Source of the DNA: Eunapius fragilis
Lineage: Eukaryota; Porifera; Demospongiae; Spongillida; Spongillidae
Assembly: GCA_963681505.1 (NCBI GenBank)
Contig: OY811973.1
Coordinates: forward strand, 310,001-374,000
DNA length: 64,000 nucleotides
Reading direction: 5' to 3'
Numbering within the stretch: position 1 is the first letter of the stretch; each line of letters begins with the position of its first letter. Below are positions 1-15,078 of the stretch, piece by piece. A model generated the notes under the pieces. The model was not told the DNA's origin. It did not search any database and worked only from the letters and a program-made list of their open reading frames with translations. Position numbers and translations under genes: made by a program.

Positions 1-1229
1 ACACCTTGGTTGGAACATAGCCAATTTTCTCCCATAGAAATGTATGGGAGGGAACCACTAATCTATTTGCATCGTACAGCCAAACAAATATGCTGAATAA
101 ATAGGAGGCATTATTGTGTAAAAGTAAACAGGTTACTCATTCGTTCCATGAAGTAGGATCGCCACTCCACTAGTTTGTTAAAGTAACGCCTTGGTGGGAA
201 GATAGCCAATTTTCTCCCATAGAAATGTATGGGAGGGAACCACTAATCTATTTGCATCGTACAGCTAAACCAATGAGCTGAATAAATAGGAGGCATTATT
301 CAGAGAAAGAAAACAGGTTACTCGTTCGTTCCATGAATACATATCGCAAATCCACTAGTTTGTTAAATTAACACCGTGGTTGGAACATAGCCAATTTTCT
401 CCCATAGAAATGTATGGGAGGGAACCACTAATCTATTTGCATCGTACAGCCAAACCAATATGCTGAATAAATAGGAGGCATTATTGTGTAAAAGTAAACA
501 GGTTACTCGTTCGTTCCATGAAGTAGGATCGCCACTCCACTAGTTTGTTAAAGTAACACCTTGGTGTGAAGATAGCCAATTTTTTCCCATAAAAATGTAT
601 GGGAGGGAACCACTAATCTATTTGCATCGTACAGCCAAACCAATATGCTGAATAAATAGGAGGCATTATTGTGTAAAAGTAAACAGGTTACTCGTTCGTT
701 CCATGAAGTAGGATCGCCACTCCACTAGATTGTTAAAGTAACACCTTGGTGGGAAGATAGCCAATTTTTTCCCATAAAAATGTATGGGAGGGAACCACTA
801 ATCTATTTGCATCGTACAGCCAAGCCAATGAGCTGAATATATAGGAGGCATTATTCAGAGAAAGAAAACAGGTTACTCGTTCGTTCCACGAAGTAGGATC
901 GCAACTCCACTAGATTGTTAAATTAACACCTTGGTTGGAATATAGCCAATTTTCTCCCATAGAAATGTATGGGAGGGAACAATTAATCTATTTGCATCGT
1001 ACAGCCAAACCAATAAGCTGAATAAATAGGAGGCATTATTGTGTAAAAGTAAACAGGTTACTCGTTCGTTCCATGAAGTAGGATCGCCACTCCACTAGTT
1101 TGTTAAAGTAACACCTTGGTGGGAAGATAGCCAATTTTTTCCCATAAAAATGTATGGGAGGGAACCACTAATCTATTTGCATCGTACAGCCAAACCAATG
1201 AGCTGAATACATAGGAGGCATTAATTAGA

Positions 1230-2530
1230 GAAAGAAAACAGGTTACTCGTTCGTTCCATGAATACATATCGCAACTCCACTAGTTTGTTAAATTAACACC
1301 TTGGTCGGAACATAGCCAACTTTCTCCCATAGAAATGTATGGGAGGGAACCACTAAACTATTTGCTTTGTACAGACAAACCAATATGCTGAATAAATAGG
1401 AGGCATTATTAAGAGAAAGAAAACAGGTTACTCGTTCGTTCCATGAATACATATCACAACTCCACTAGTTTGTTAAATTAACAACGTGGTTGGAACATAG
1501 CCAATTTTCTACCATAGAAATGTATGGGAGGGAACCACTAATCTATCCGCATTGTACAGCCAAACCAATGAGCTGGATATATAGGAGGCATTTATTAGAG
1601 AAAGAAAACAGATTACTCGTTCGTTCCATGAATACATATCGCATCTCCACTAGTTTGTTAAATTAGCACCGTGGTTGGAACATAGCCAATTTTCTCCCAT
1701 AGAATTGTATGGGAGGGAACCACTAATCTATTAGCATCGTACCACCAAACCAATGAGCTGAATATATAGGAGGCATTTATTAGAGAAAGAAACAGGTTAC
1801 TCGTTCGTTCCATGAATACATATTGCATCTCCACTAGTTTGTTAAATTAACACCGTGGTTGGAACATAGCCAATTTTCTCCTGTAGAATTGTATGGGAGG
1901 GAACCACTAATCTATTAGCATCGTACAGCCAAACCAATGAGCTGAATACATAGGAGGCATTATTTAGAGAAACAAAACAGGTTACTCGTTCGTTCAATGA
2001 ATACATGTCGCAACTCCACTAGTTTGCTAAATTAACACCGTGGTTGGAACATAGCGAATTTTCTCCCATAGAAATGTATGGGAGGGAACCACTAATCTAT
2101 TTGAATGGTACAGCCAAACCAATGAGCTGATTATAGAGGAGGCATTATTTTGTAAAAGAAAACAGGTTAATCGTTCGTTCCACGAAGTAGGATCGCAACT
2201 CCACTAGATTGTTAAATGAACACCTTGGTTGGAACATAGCCAATTTTCTCCCATAGAAATGTATGGGAGGGAACCACTAATCTATTAGCATCGTACAGCC
2301 AAACCAATATGCTGAATAAATAGGAGGCATTATTGTGTAACTGTAAACAGGTTACTCGTTCGTTCCATGAAGTACGATCGCCACTCCACTAGTTTGTTAA
2401 AGTAACACCTTGGTGGGAAGATAGCCAATTTTCTCCCATAGAAATCTATGGGAGGGAACCACTAATCTATTTGAATCGTACAGCCAAACCAATGAGCTGA
2501 TTATAGAGGAGGCATTATTTTGTAAAAGAA
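1230..2530 (-). repeat. Partial older copy of the 1848-bp higher-order repeat
   Basis: This stretch matches about 4930-6230 at a constant offset of 3699 bp. Shared private variants include TTGGTCGGAACATAGCCAAC (1301 and 5000), TGTAGAATTG (1882 and 5581) and AAATCTATGGG near 2450 and 6140. Similarity is lost near 2530, where the main array instead reads ACCTTTGTCGG. It is separated from the main block by irregular monomers. Confidence 0.8.
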
Positions 2531-5264
2531 AACAGGTTAATCGTTCATTCCACGAAGTAGGATCGCAACTCCACTAGATTGTTAAATTAACACCTTGGTT
2601 GGAACATAGCCAATTCTCTCCCATAGAAATGTATGGGAGGGAACCACTAATCTATTTGCATCGTACAGCCAAACCAATATGCTGAATAAATAGGAGGCAT
2701 TATTGTGTAAAAGTAAACAGGTTACTCGTTCGTTCCATGAAGTAGGATCGCCACTCCACTAGTTTGTTAAAGTAACACCTTGGTGGGAAGATAGCCAATT
2801 TTCTCCCATAGAAATGTATGGGAGGGAACCACTAATCTATTTGCATCGTACACACAAACCAATATGCTGAGTAAATAGGAGGCATTTATTAGAGAAAGAA
2901 AACAGGATACTCGTTCGTTCCATGAATACATATCGCAATTCCACTAGTTTTTTAAATTAACACCTTGGTTGGAACATAGCCAATTTTCTAATATAGAAAT
3001 GTATGGGAGGGAACCACTAATCTATTAGCATCGTACAGCCAAACCAATGACCTAAATATATAGGAGGCATTATTTAGAGAAAGAAAACAGGTTACTCGTT
3101 CGTTCCATGAATACATATCGCAACTCCACTAGTTTGTTAAATTAACACAGTGGTTGGAACATAGCCAATTTTCTCCCTTAGAAATGTATGGGAGTGAACC
3201 ACTAATCTATTTGAATGGTACAGCCAAACCAATGAGCAGATTATAGAGGATGCATTATTGTGTAAAAGTAAACAGGTTACTCATTCGTTCCATGAAGTAG
3301 GATCGCAACTCCACTAGTTTGTTAAATTAACACCTTGGTGGGAAGATATCCAATTTTCTCCCATAGAAATGTATGGGAGGGAACTACTAATCTATTTGCA
3401 TCGTACAGCCAAACCAATGAGCTGAATATATAGGAGGCATTATTTAGAGAAAGAAAACAGGTTACTCGTTCGTTCCAAGAGTACATATCGCAACTCCACT
3501 AGTTTGTTAAATTAACACCGTGCTTAGAACATAGCCAATTTTCTCCCATAGAAATGTATGGGAGGGAAGCACTAATGCATTTGCATCGTACAGCCATACC
3601 AATGAGCTGAATATATAGGAGGCATTATTTAGAGAAAGAAAACAGGTTACTCGTTCGTTCCACGAAGTAGGATCGCAACTCCACTAGATTGTTAAATTAA
3701 CACCTTGGTTGGAACATAGCCAATTTTCTCCCATAGAAATGTATGGGAGGGAACCACTAATCTAATTGCATCGTACAGCCAAACCAATATGCTGAATAAA
3801 TATGTGGCATTATTTAGAGAAAGAAAACAGGTTACTAGTTCGTTCCATGAATACATATCGCAACTCCACTAGTTTGTTAAATTAACACCCTTGTTGGAAC
3901 ATAGCCAATTTTCTCCCATAGAAATGTATGGGAGGGAACCACTAATCTATTAGCATCGTACAGCCAAACCAATGAGCTGAATATATAGGAGGCATTATTC
4001 AGAGAAAGAAAACAGGTTACTCGTTCATTCCATGAATACATATCGCAACTCCACTAGTGTGTTAAATTAACACCTTGGTTGGAACATAGCCAACTTTCTC
4101 CCATAGAAATGTATGGGAGTGAACCACTAATATATTAGCATCGTACAGCCAAACCAATATGCTAAATAAATAGAAGGCATTATTTAGAGAAAGAAAACAG
4201 TTTACTCGTTCCTTCCATGAATACATAACGCAACTCCACTAGTTTGTTAAAATAACACAGTGGTTGGAACATAGCCAATTTTCTCCCATAGAAATGTATG
4301 GGAGGGAACCACTAATCTATTAGCATCGTACAGCCAAACCAATGAGCTGAATATATCGGAGGCATAATTCAGAGAAACAAAACAGGTTACTCGGTCGTTC
4401 CATGCATTCATGTCGCAACTCCACTAGTTTGTTAAATTAACACCGTGCTTGGAACATAGCGAATTTTCTCCCATAGAAATGTATGGGAGGGAACCACTAA
4501 TCTATTTGAATGGTACAGCCAAACCAATGAGCTGATTATAGAGGAGGCATTAATTTGTAAAAGAAAACAGGTTACTCGTTCGTTCCACGAAGTAGGATCG
4601 CAACTCCACTAGATTGTTAAATTAACACCTTGGTTGGAACATAGCCAATTTTCTCCCATAGAAATGTATGGGAGGGAACCACTAATCTATTTGCATCGTA
4701 CAGCCAAACCAATGAGCTGAATATATAGGAGGCATTATTCAGAGAAAGAAAACAGGTTACTCGTTCGTTCCACGAAGTAGGATCGCAACTCCACAAGATT
4801 GTTAAATTAACACCTTGGTGGGAAGATAGCCAATTTTCTCCCATAGTAATGTATGGGAGGGAACCATTAATCTATTAGCATCGTACAGCCAAACAAATGA
4901 GCTGAATATATAGGAGGCATTATTTAGAGAAAGAAAACAGGTTACTCGTTCGTTCCATGAATACATATCGCAACTCCACTAGTTTGTTAAATTAACACCT
5001 TGGTCGGAACATAGCCAACTTTCTCCCATAGAAATGTATGGGAGGGAACCACTAAACTATTTGCTTTGTACAGACAAACCAATATGCTGAATAAATAGGA
5101 GGCATTATTAAGAGAAAGAAAACAGGTTACTCGTTCGTTCCATGAATATATATCACAACTCCACTAGTTTGTTAAATTAACAACGTGGTTGGAACATAGC
5201 CAATTTTCTACCATAGAAATGTATGGGAGGGAACCACTAATCTATCCGCATTGTACAGCCAAAC

Positions 5265-8200
5265 CAATGAGCTGGATATATAGGAGGCATTTATTAGAGA
5301 AAGAAAACAGGTTACTCGTTCGTTCCATGAATACATATCGCATCTCCACTAGTTTGTTAAATTAGCACCGTGGTTGGAACATAGCCAATTTTCTCCCATA
5401 GAATTGTATGGGAGGGAACCACTAATCTATTAGCATCGTACCACCAAACCAATGAGCTGAATATATAGGAGGCATTTATTAGAGAAAGAAACAGGTTACT
5501 CGTTCGTTCCATGAATACATATTGCATCTCCACTAGTTTGTTAAATTAACACCGTGGTTGGAACATAGCCAATTTTCTCCTGTAGAATTGTATGGGAGGG
5601 AACCACTAATCTATTAGCATCGTACAGCCAAACCAATGAGCTGAATACATAGGAGGCATTATTTAGAGAAACAAAACAGGTTACTCGTTCGTTCAATGAA
5701 TACATGTCGCAACTCCACTAGTTTGTTAAATTAACACCGTGGTTGGAACATAGCGAATTTTCTCCCATAGAAATGTATGGGAGGGAACCACTAATCTATT
5801 TGAATGGTACAGCCAAACCAATGAGCTGATTATAGAGGAGGCATTATTTTGTAAAAGAAAACAGGTTAATCGTTCGTTCCACGAAGTAGGATCGCAACTC
5901 CACTAGATTGTTAAATGAACACCTTGGTTGGAACATAGCCAATTTTCTCCCATAGAAATGTATGGGAGGGAACCACTAATCTATTAGCATCGTACAGCCA
6001 AACCAATATGCTGAATAAATAGGAGGCATTATTGTGTAAATGTAAACAGGTTACTCGTTCGTTCCATGAAGTAGGATCGCCACTCCACTAGTTTGTTAAA
6101 GTAACACCTTGGTGGGAAGATAGCCAATTTTCTCCCATAGAAATCTATGGGAGGGAACCACTAATCTATTTGAATCGTACAGCCAAACCAATGAGCTGAT
6201 TATAGAGGAGGCATTATTTTGTAAAAGAAAACAGGTTGCTCGTTCGTTCCACGAAGTAGGATCGCAACTCCACTAGTTTGTTAAATTAACACCTTTGTCG
6301 GAACATAGCCAATTTTCTCCCATAGAAATGTATGGGAGGGAACCATTAATCTATTAGCATCGTACAACCAAACCAATGAGCTGAATATATAGGAGGCATT
6401 TATTAGAGAAAGAAACAGGTTACTCGTTCGTTCCATGAATACATATTGCAACTCCACTAGTTTGTTAAATTAACACCGTGGTTGGAACATAGCCAATTTT
6501 CTCCCATAGAATTGTATCGGAGGGAACCACTAATCTATTAGCATCGTACAGCCAAACCAATGAGCTGAATATATAGGAGGCATTATTTAGAGAAACAAAA
6601 CAGGTTACTCGTTCGTTCCATGAATACATGTCGCAACTCCACTAGTTTGTTAAATTAACACCGTGGTTGGAACATAGCGAATTTTCTCCCATAGAAATGT
6701 ATGGGAGGGAACCACTAATCTATTTGAATGGTACAGCCAAACCAATGAGCTGATTATAGAGGAGGCATTATTTTGTAAAAGAAAACAGGTTACTCGTTCG
6801 TTCCACGAAGTAGGATCGCAACTCCACTAGTTTGTTAAATTAACACCTTGGTCGGAACATAGCCAATTTTCTCCTATAGAAATGTATGGGAGGGAACCAC
6901 TAATCTATTAGCATCGTACAGCCGAACCAATGAGCTGAATATATAGGAGGCATTTATTAGAGAAAGAAAACAGGTTACTTGTTCGTTCCATGAATACATA
7001 TCGCAATTCCACTAGTTTGTTAATTTAACACCTTGGTCGGAACATAGCCAATTTTCTCCCATAGAAATGTATGGGAGGGAACCATTAATCTATTAGCATC
7101 GTACAGCCAAACAAATGAGCTGGATATATAGGAGGCATTTATTAGAGAAAGAAAACAGGTTACTCGTTCGTTCCATGAATACATATCGCATCTCCACTAG
7201 TTTGTTAAATTAGCACCGTGGTTGGAACATAGCCAATTTTCTCCCATAGAATTGTATGGGAGGGAACCACTAATCTATTAGCATCGTACCACCAAACCAA
7301 TGAGCTGAATATATAGGAGGCATTTATTAGAGAAAGAAACAGGTTACTCGTTCGTTCCATGAATACATATTGCATCTCCACTAGTTTGTTAAATTAACAC
7401 CGTGGTTGGAACATAGCCAATTTTCTCCTGTAGAATTGTATGGGAGGGAACCACTAATCTATTAGCATCGTACAGCCAAACCAATGAGCTGAATACATAG
7501 GAGGCATTATTTAGAGAAACAAAACAGGTTACTCGTTCGTTCAATGAATACATGTCGCAACTCCACTAGTTTGTTAAATTAACACCGTGGTTGGAACATA
7601 GCGAATTTTCTCCCACAGAAATGTATGGGAGGGAACCACTAATCTATTTGAATGGTACAGCCAAACCAATGAGCTGATTATAGAGGAGGCATTATTTTGT
7701 AAAAGAAAACAGGTTAATCGTTCGTTCCACGAAGTAGGATCGCAACTCCACTAGATTGTGAAATGAACACCTTGGTTGGAACATAGCCAATTTTCTCCCA
7801 TAGAAATGTATGGGAGGGAACCACTAATCTATTAGCATCGTACAGCCAAACCAATATGCTGAATAAATAGGAGGCATTATTGTGTAAATGTAAACAGGTT
7901 ACTCGTTCGTTCCATGAAGTAGGATCGCCACTCCACTAGTTTGTTAAAGTAACACCTTGGTGGGAAGATAGCCAATTTTCTCCCATAGAAATCTATGGGA
8001 GGGAACCACTAATCTATTTGAATCGTACAGCCAAACCAATGAGCTGATTATAGAGGAGGCATTATTTTGTAAAAGAAAACAGGTTGCTCGTTCGTTCCAC
8101 GAAGTAGGATCGCAACTCCACTAGTTTGTTAAATTAACACCTTTGTCGGAACATAGCCAATTTTCTCCCATAGAAATGTATGGGAGGGAACCATTAATCT

Positions 8201-11200
8201 ATTAGCATCGTACAACCAAACCAATGAGCTGAATATATAGGAGGCATTTATTAGAGAAAGAAACAGGTTACTCGTTCGTTCCATGAATACATATTGCAAC
8301 TCCACTAGTTTGTTAAATTAACACCGTGGTTGGAACATAGCCAATTTTCTCCCATAGAATTGTATCGGAGGGAACCACTAATCTATTAGCATCGTACAGC
8401 CAAACCAATGAGCTGAATATATAGGAGGCATTATTTAGAGAAACAAAACAGGTTACTCGTTCGTTCCATGAATACATGTCGCAACTCCACTAGTTTGTTA
8501 AATTAACACCGTGGTTGGAACATAGCGAATTTTCTCCCATAGAAATGTATGGGAGGGAACCACTAATCTATTTGAATGGTACAGCCAAACCAATGAGCTG
8601 ATTATAGAGGAGGCATTATTTTGTAAAAGAAAACAGGTTACTCGTTCGTTCCACGAAGTAGGATCGCAACTCCACTAGTTTGTTAAATTAACACCTTGGT
8701 CGGAACATAGCCAATTTTCTCCTATAGAAATGTATGGGAGGGAACCACTAATCTATTAGCATCGTACAGCCGAACCAATGAGCTGAATATATAGGAGGCA
8801 TTTATTAGAGAAAGAAAACAGGTTACTTGTTCGTTCCATGAATACATATCGCAATTCCACTAGTTTGTTAATTTAACACCTTGGTCGGAACATAGCCAAT
8901 TTTCTCCCATAGAAATGTATGGGAGGGAACCATTAATCTATTAGCATCGTACAGCCAAACAAATGAGCTGGATATATAGGAGGCATTTATTAGAGAAAGA
9001 AAACAGGTTACTCGTTCGTTCCATGAATACATATCGCATCTCCACTAGTTTGTTAAATTAGCACCGTGGTTGGAACATAGCCAATTTTCTCCCATAGAAT
9101 TGTATGGGAGGGAACCACTAATCTATTAGCATCGTACCACCAAACCAATGAGCTGAATATATAGGAGGCATTTATTAGAGAAAGAAACAGGTTACTCGTT
9201 CGTTCCATGAATACATATTGCATCTCCACTAGTTTGTTAAATTAACACCGTGGTTGGAACATAGCCAATTTTCTCCTGTAGAATTGTATGGGAGGGAACC
9301 ACTAATCTATTAGCATCGTACAGCCAAACCAATGAGCTGAATACATAGGAGGCATTATTTAGAGAAACAAAACAGGTTACTCGTTCGTTCAATGAATACA
9401 TGTCGCAACTCCACTAGTTTGTTAAATTAACACCGTGGTTGGAACATAGCGAATTTTCTCCCACAGAAATGTATGGGAGGGAACCACTAATCTATTTGAA
9501 TGGTACAGCCAAACCAATGAGCTGATTATAGAGGAGGCATTATTTTGTAAAAGAAAACAGGTTAATCGTTCGTTCCACGAAGTAGGATCGCAACTCCACT
9601 AGATTGTTAAATGAACACCTTGGTTGGAACATAGCCAATTTTCTCCCATAGAAATGTATGGGAGGGAACCACTAATCTATTAGCATCGTACAGCCAAACC
9701 AATATGCTGAATAAATAGGAGGCATTATTGTGTAAATGTAAACAGGTTACTCGTTCGTTCCATGAAGTAGGATCGCCACTCCACTAGTTTGTTAAAGTAA
9801 CACCTTGGTGGGAAGATAGCCAATTTTCTCCCATAGAAATCTATGGGAGGGAACCACTAATCTATTTGAATCGTACAGCCAAACCAATGAGCTGATTATA
9901 GAGGAGGCATTATTTTGTAAAAGAAAACAGGTTGCTCGTTCGTTCCACGAAGTAGGATCGCAACTCCACTAGTTTGTTAAATTAACACCTTTGTCGGAAC
10001 ATAGCCAATTTTCTCCCATAGAAATGTATGGGAGGGAACCATTAATCTATTAGCATCGTACAACCAAACCAATGAGCTGAATATATAGGAGGCATTTATT
10101 AGAGAAAGAAACAGGTTACTCGTTCGTTCCATGAATACATATTGCAACTCCACTAGTTTGTTAAATTAACACCGTGGTTGGAACATAGCCAATTTTCTCC
10201 CATAGAATTGTATCGGAGGGAACCACTAATCTATTAGCATCGTACAGCCAAACCAATGAGCTGAATATATAGGAGGCATTATTTAGAGAAACAAAACAGG
10301 TTACTCGTTCGTTCCATGAATACATGTCGCAACTCCACTAGTTTGTTAAATTAACACCGTGGTTGGAACATAGCGAATTTTCTCCCATAGAAATGTATGG
10401 GAGGGAACCACTAATCTATTTGAATGGTACAGCCAAACCAATGAGCTGATTATAGAGGAGGCATTATTTTGTAAAAGAAAACAGGTTACTCGTTCGTTCC
10501 ACGAAGTAGGATCGCAACTCCACTAGTTTGTTAAATTAACACCTTGGTCGGAACATAGCCAATTTTCTCCTATAGAAATGTATGGGAGGGAACCACTAAT
10601 CTATTAGCATCGTACAGCCGAACCAATGAGCTGAATATATAGGAGGCATTTATTAGAGAAAGAAAACAGGTTACTTGTTCGTTCCATGAATACATATCGC
10701 AATTCCACTAGTTTGTTAATTTAACACCTTGGTCGGAACATAGCCAATTTTCTCCCATAGAAATGTATGGGAGGGAACCATTAATCTATTAGCATCGTAC
10801 AGCCAAACAAATGAGCTGGATATATAGGAGGCATTTATTAGAGAAAGAAAACAGGTTACTCGTTCGTTCCATGAATACATATCGCATCTCCACTAGTTTG
10901 TTAAATTAGCACCGTGGTTGGAACATAGCCAATTTTCTCCCATAGAATTGTATGGGAGGGAACCACTAATCTATTAGCATCGTACCACCAAACCAATGAG
11001 CTGAATATATAGGAGGCATTTATTAGAGAAAGAAACAGGTTACTCGTTCGTTCCATGAATACATATTGCATCTCCACTAGTTTGTTAAATTAACACCGTG
11101 GTTGGAACATAGCCAATTTTCTCCTGTAGAATTGTATGGGAGGGAACCACTAATCTATTAGCATCGTACAGCCAAACCAATGAGCTGAATACATAGGAGG

Positions 11201-13537
11201 CATTATTTAGAGAAACAAAACAGGTTACTCGTTCGTTCAATGAATACATGTCGCAACTCCACTAGTTTGTTAAATTAACACCGTGGTTGGAACATAGCGA
11301 ATTTTCTCCCACAGAAATGTATGGGAGGGAACCACTAATCTATTTGAATGGTACAGCCAAACCAATGAGCTGATTATAGAGGAGGCATTATTTTGTAAAA
11401 GAAAACAGGTTAATCGTTCGTTCCACGAAGTAGGATCGCAACTCCACTAGATTGTTAAATGAACACCTTGGTTGGAACATAGCCAATTTTCTCCCATAGA
11501 AATGTATGGGAGGGAACCACTAATCTATTAGCATCGTACAGCCAAACCAATATGCTGAATAAATAGGAGGCATTATTGTGTAAATGTAAACAGGTTACTC
11601 GTTCGTTCCATGAAGTAGGATCGCCACTCCACTAGTTTGTTAAAGTAACACCTTGGTGGGAAGATAGCCAATTTTCTCCCATAGAAATCTATGGGAGGGA
11701 ACCACTAATCTATTTGAATCGTACAGCCAAACCAATGAGCTGATTATAGAGGAGGCATTATTTTGTAAAAGAAAACAGGTTGCTCGTTCGTTCCACGAAG
11801 TAGGATCGCAACTCCACTAGTTTGTTAAATTAACACCTTTGTCGGAACATAGCCAATTTTCTCCCATAGAAATGTATGGGAGGGAACCATTAATCTATTA
11901 GCATCGTACAACCAAACCAATGAGCTGAATATATAGGAGGCATTTATTAGAGAAAGAAACAGGTTACTCGTTCGTTCCATGAATACATATTGCAACTCCA
12001 CTAGTTTGTTAAATTAACACCGTGGTTGGAACATAGCCAATTTTCTCCCATAGAATTGTATCGGAGGGAACCACTAATCTATTAGCATCGTACAGCCAAA
12101 CCAATGAGCTGAATATATAGGAGGCATTATTTAGAGAAACAAAACAGGTTACTCGTTCGTTCCATGAATACATGTCGCAACTCCACTAGTTTGTTAAATT
12201 AACACCGTGGTTGGAACATAGCGAATTTTCTCCCATAGAAATGTATGGGAGGGAACCACTAATCTATTTGAATGGTACAGCCAAACCAATGAGCTGATTA
12301 TAGAGGAGGCATTATTTTGTAAAAGAAAACAGGTTACTCGTTCGTTCCACGAAGTAGGATCGCAACTCCACTAGTTTGTTAAATTAACACCTTGGTCGGA
12401 ACATAGCCAATTTTCTCCTATAGAAATGTATGGGAGGGAACCACTAATCTATTAGCATCGTACAGCCGAACCAATGAGCTGAATATATAGGAGGCATTTA
12501 TTAGAGAAAGAAAACAGGTTACTTGTTCGTTCCATGAATACATATCGCAATTCCACTAGTTTGTTAATTTAACACCTTGGTCGGAACATAGCCAATTTTC
12601 TCCCATAGAAATGTATGGGAGGGAACCATTAATCTATTAGCATCGTACAGCCAAACAAATGAGCTGGATATATAGGAGGCATTTATTAGAGAAAGAAAAC
12701 AGGTTACTCGTTCGTTCCATGAATACATATCGCATCTCCACTAGTTTGTTAAATTAGCACCGTGGTTGGAACATAGCCAATTTTCTCCCATAGAATTGTA
12801 TGGGAGGGAACCACTAATCTATTAGCATCGTACCACCAAACCAATGAGCTGAATATATAGGAGGCATTTATTAGAGAAAGAAACAGGTTACTCGTTCGTT
12901 CCATGAATACATATTGCATCTCCACTAGTTTGTTAAATTAACACCGTGGTTGGAACATAGCCAATTTTCTCCTGTAGAATTGTATGGGAGGGAACCACTA
13001 ATCTATTAGCATCGTACAGCCAAACCAATGAGCTGAATACATAGGAGGCATTATTTAGAGAAACAAAACAGGTTACTCGTTCGTTCAATGAATACATGTC
13101 GCAACTCCACTAGTTTGTTAAATTAACACCGTGGTTGGAACATAGCGAATTTTCTCCCACAGAAATGTATGGGAGGGAACCACTAATCTATTTGAATGGT
13201 ACAGCCAAACCAATGAGCTGATTATAGAGGAGGCATTATTTTGTAAAAGAAAACAGGTTAATCGTTCGTTCCACGAAGTAGGATCGCAACTCCACTAGAT
13301 TGTTAAATGAACACCTTGGTTGGAACATAGCCAATTTTCTCCCATAGAAATGTATGGGAGGGAACCACTAATCTATTAGCATCGTACAGCCAAACCAATA
13401 TGCTGAATAAATAGGAGGCATTATTGTGTAAATGTAAACAGGTTACTCGTTCGTTCCATGAAGTAGGATCGCCACTCCACTAGTTTGTTAAAGTAACACC
13501 TTGGTGGGAAGATAGCCAATTTTCTCCCATAGAAATG
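5265..13537 (-). repeat. 1848-bp higher-order repeat, about 4.5 copies
   Basis: Private variants recur at a fixed 1848-bp spacing. TGTAGAATTG occurs at 5581, 7429, 9277, 11125 and 12973. ACCTTTGTCG occurs at 6291, 8139, 9987 and 11835. The unit is ten 185-bp monomers minus 2 bp. Copies differ by only a few bases, for example CCCATAG versus CCCACAG in one monomer and one TGTTAAATG/TGTGAAATG difference near 7758. Monomers within one unit differ much more from one another than the same monomer differs between copies, which defines a higher-order repeat and implies recent amplification. Confidence 0.93.
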
Positions 13538-15078
13538 TATGGGAGGGAATCAATAATCTATTTGCATCGTACGGACAAACCAATATGCTGAATAAATAGG
13601 AGGCATTATTTAGAGAAAGAAAACAGGTTACTCGTTCGTTCCATGAATACATATCGCAATTCCACTAGTTTGTTAATTTAACACCTTGGTCGGAACATAG
13701 CCAATTTTCTCCCATAGAAATGTATGGGAGGGAACCATTAATCTATTAGCATCGTACAGCCAAACAAATGAGCTGAATATATAGGAGGCAATATTTGGAG
13801 AAAGAAAACAGGTTAATCGTTCGTTCCATGAATACATATCGCAATTCCACTAGTTTGTTAAATTAACACCTTGGTCGGAACATAGCCAATTTTCTCCCAT
13901 AGAAATGTATGGGACGGAACCATTAATCTATTAGCATCGTACAGCCAAACAAATGAGCGGAATATATAGGAGGCATTATTTAGAGAAAGAAAACAGGTTA
14001 CTCGTTCGTTCCATGAATACTTATCGCAACTCCACTAGTTTGTTAAATTAACACCTTGGTTGCAATATAGCCAATTTTCTCCCATAGAAATGTATGGGAG
14101 GGAACCACTAAACTATTTGCCTTGTACAGACAAACCAATATGCTGAATAAATAGGAGGCATTATTTAGAGAAAGAAAGCAGATTACTCGTTCGTTCCATG
14201 AATACATATCACAACTCCACTAGTTTGTTAAATTAACATCGTGGTTGGAACATAGCCAATTTTCTGCCATAGAAATGTATGGGAGGGAACCACTAATCTA
14301 TTAGCATCGTACAGCCAAACCAATGAGCTGGATATATAGGAGGCATTTATTAGAGAAAGAAAACAGGTTACTCGTTCGTTCCATGAATACATATCGCATC
14401 TCCACTAGTTTGTTAAATTAACACCGTGGTTGGAACATAGCCAATTTTCTCCCATAGAATTGTATGGGAGGGAAAAACTAATCTATTAGCATCGTATAGC
14501 CAAACCAATGAGCTGAATAAATAGGAGGCATTATTTAGAGAAACAAAACAGGTTACTCGTTCGTTCCATGAATACATATCGCAACTCCACTAGTTTGTTA
14601 AATTAACACCGTGGTTGGAACATAGCCAATTTTCTGCCATAGAAATGTATGGGAGGGAACCACTAATCTATTAGCATCGTACAGCCGAACCAATGAGCTG
14701 AATATATAGGAGGTATTTATTAGAGAAAGAAAATAGGTTACTCGTTTGTTCCATGAATACATATCGCAACTCCACTAGTTTGTTAAATTAACACCGTGGT
14801 TGGAACATAGCCAATTTTCTCCCATAGAAATGTATGTGAGGGAACCACTAATCTATTTGCATCGTACAGCCAAACCGATATGCTGAATAAATAGGAGGCA
14901 TTTATTGGAGAAAGAAAACAGGTTACTCGTTCGTTCCATGAATACATATCGCAATTCCACTAGTTTGTTAAATTAACACCTTGGTTGGAACACAGCAAAT
15001 TTTCTCCCATAGAAATGTATGGGAGGGAACCATTAATCTATTAGCATCGTACAACCAAACCAATGAGCTGAATATTTA

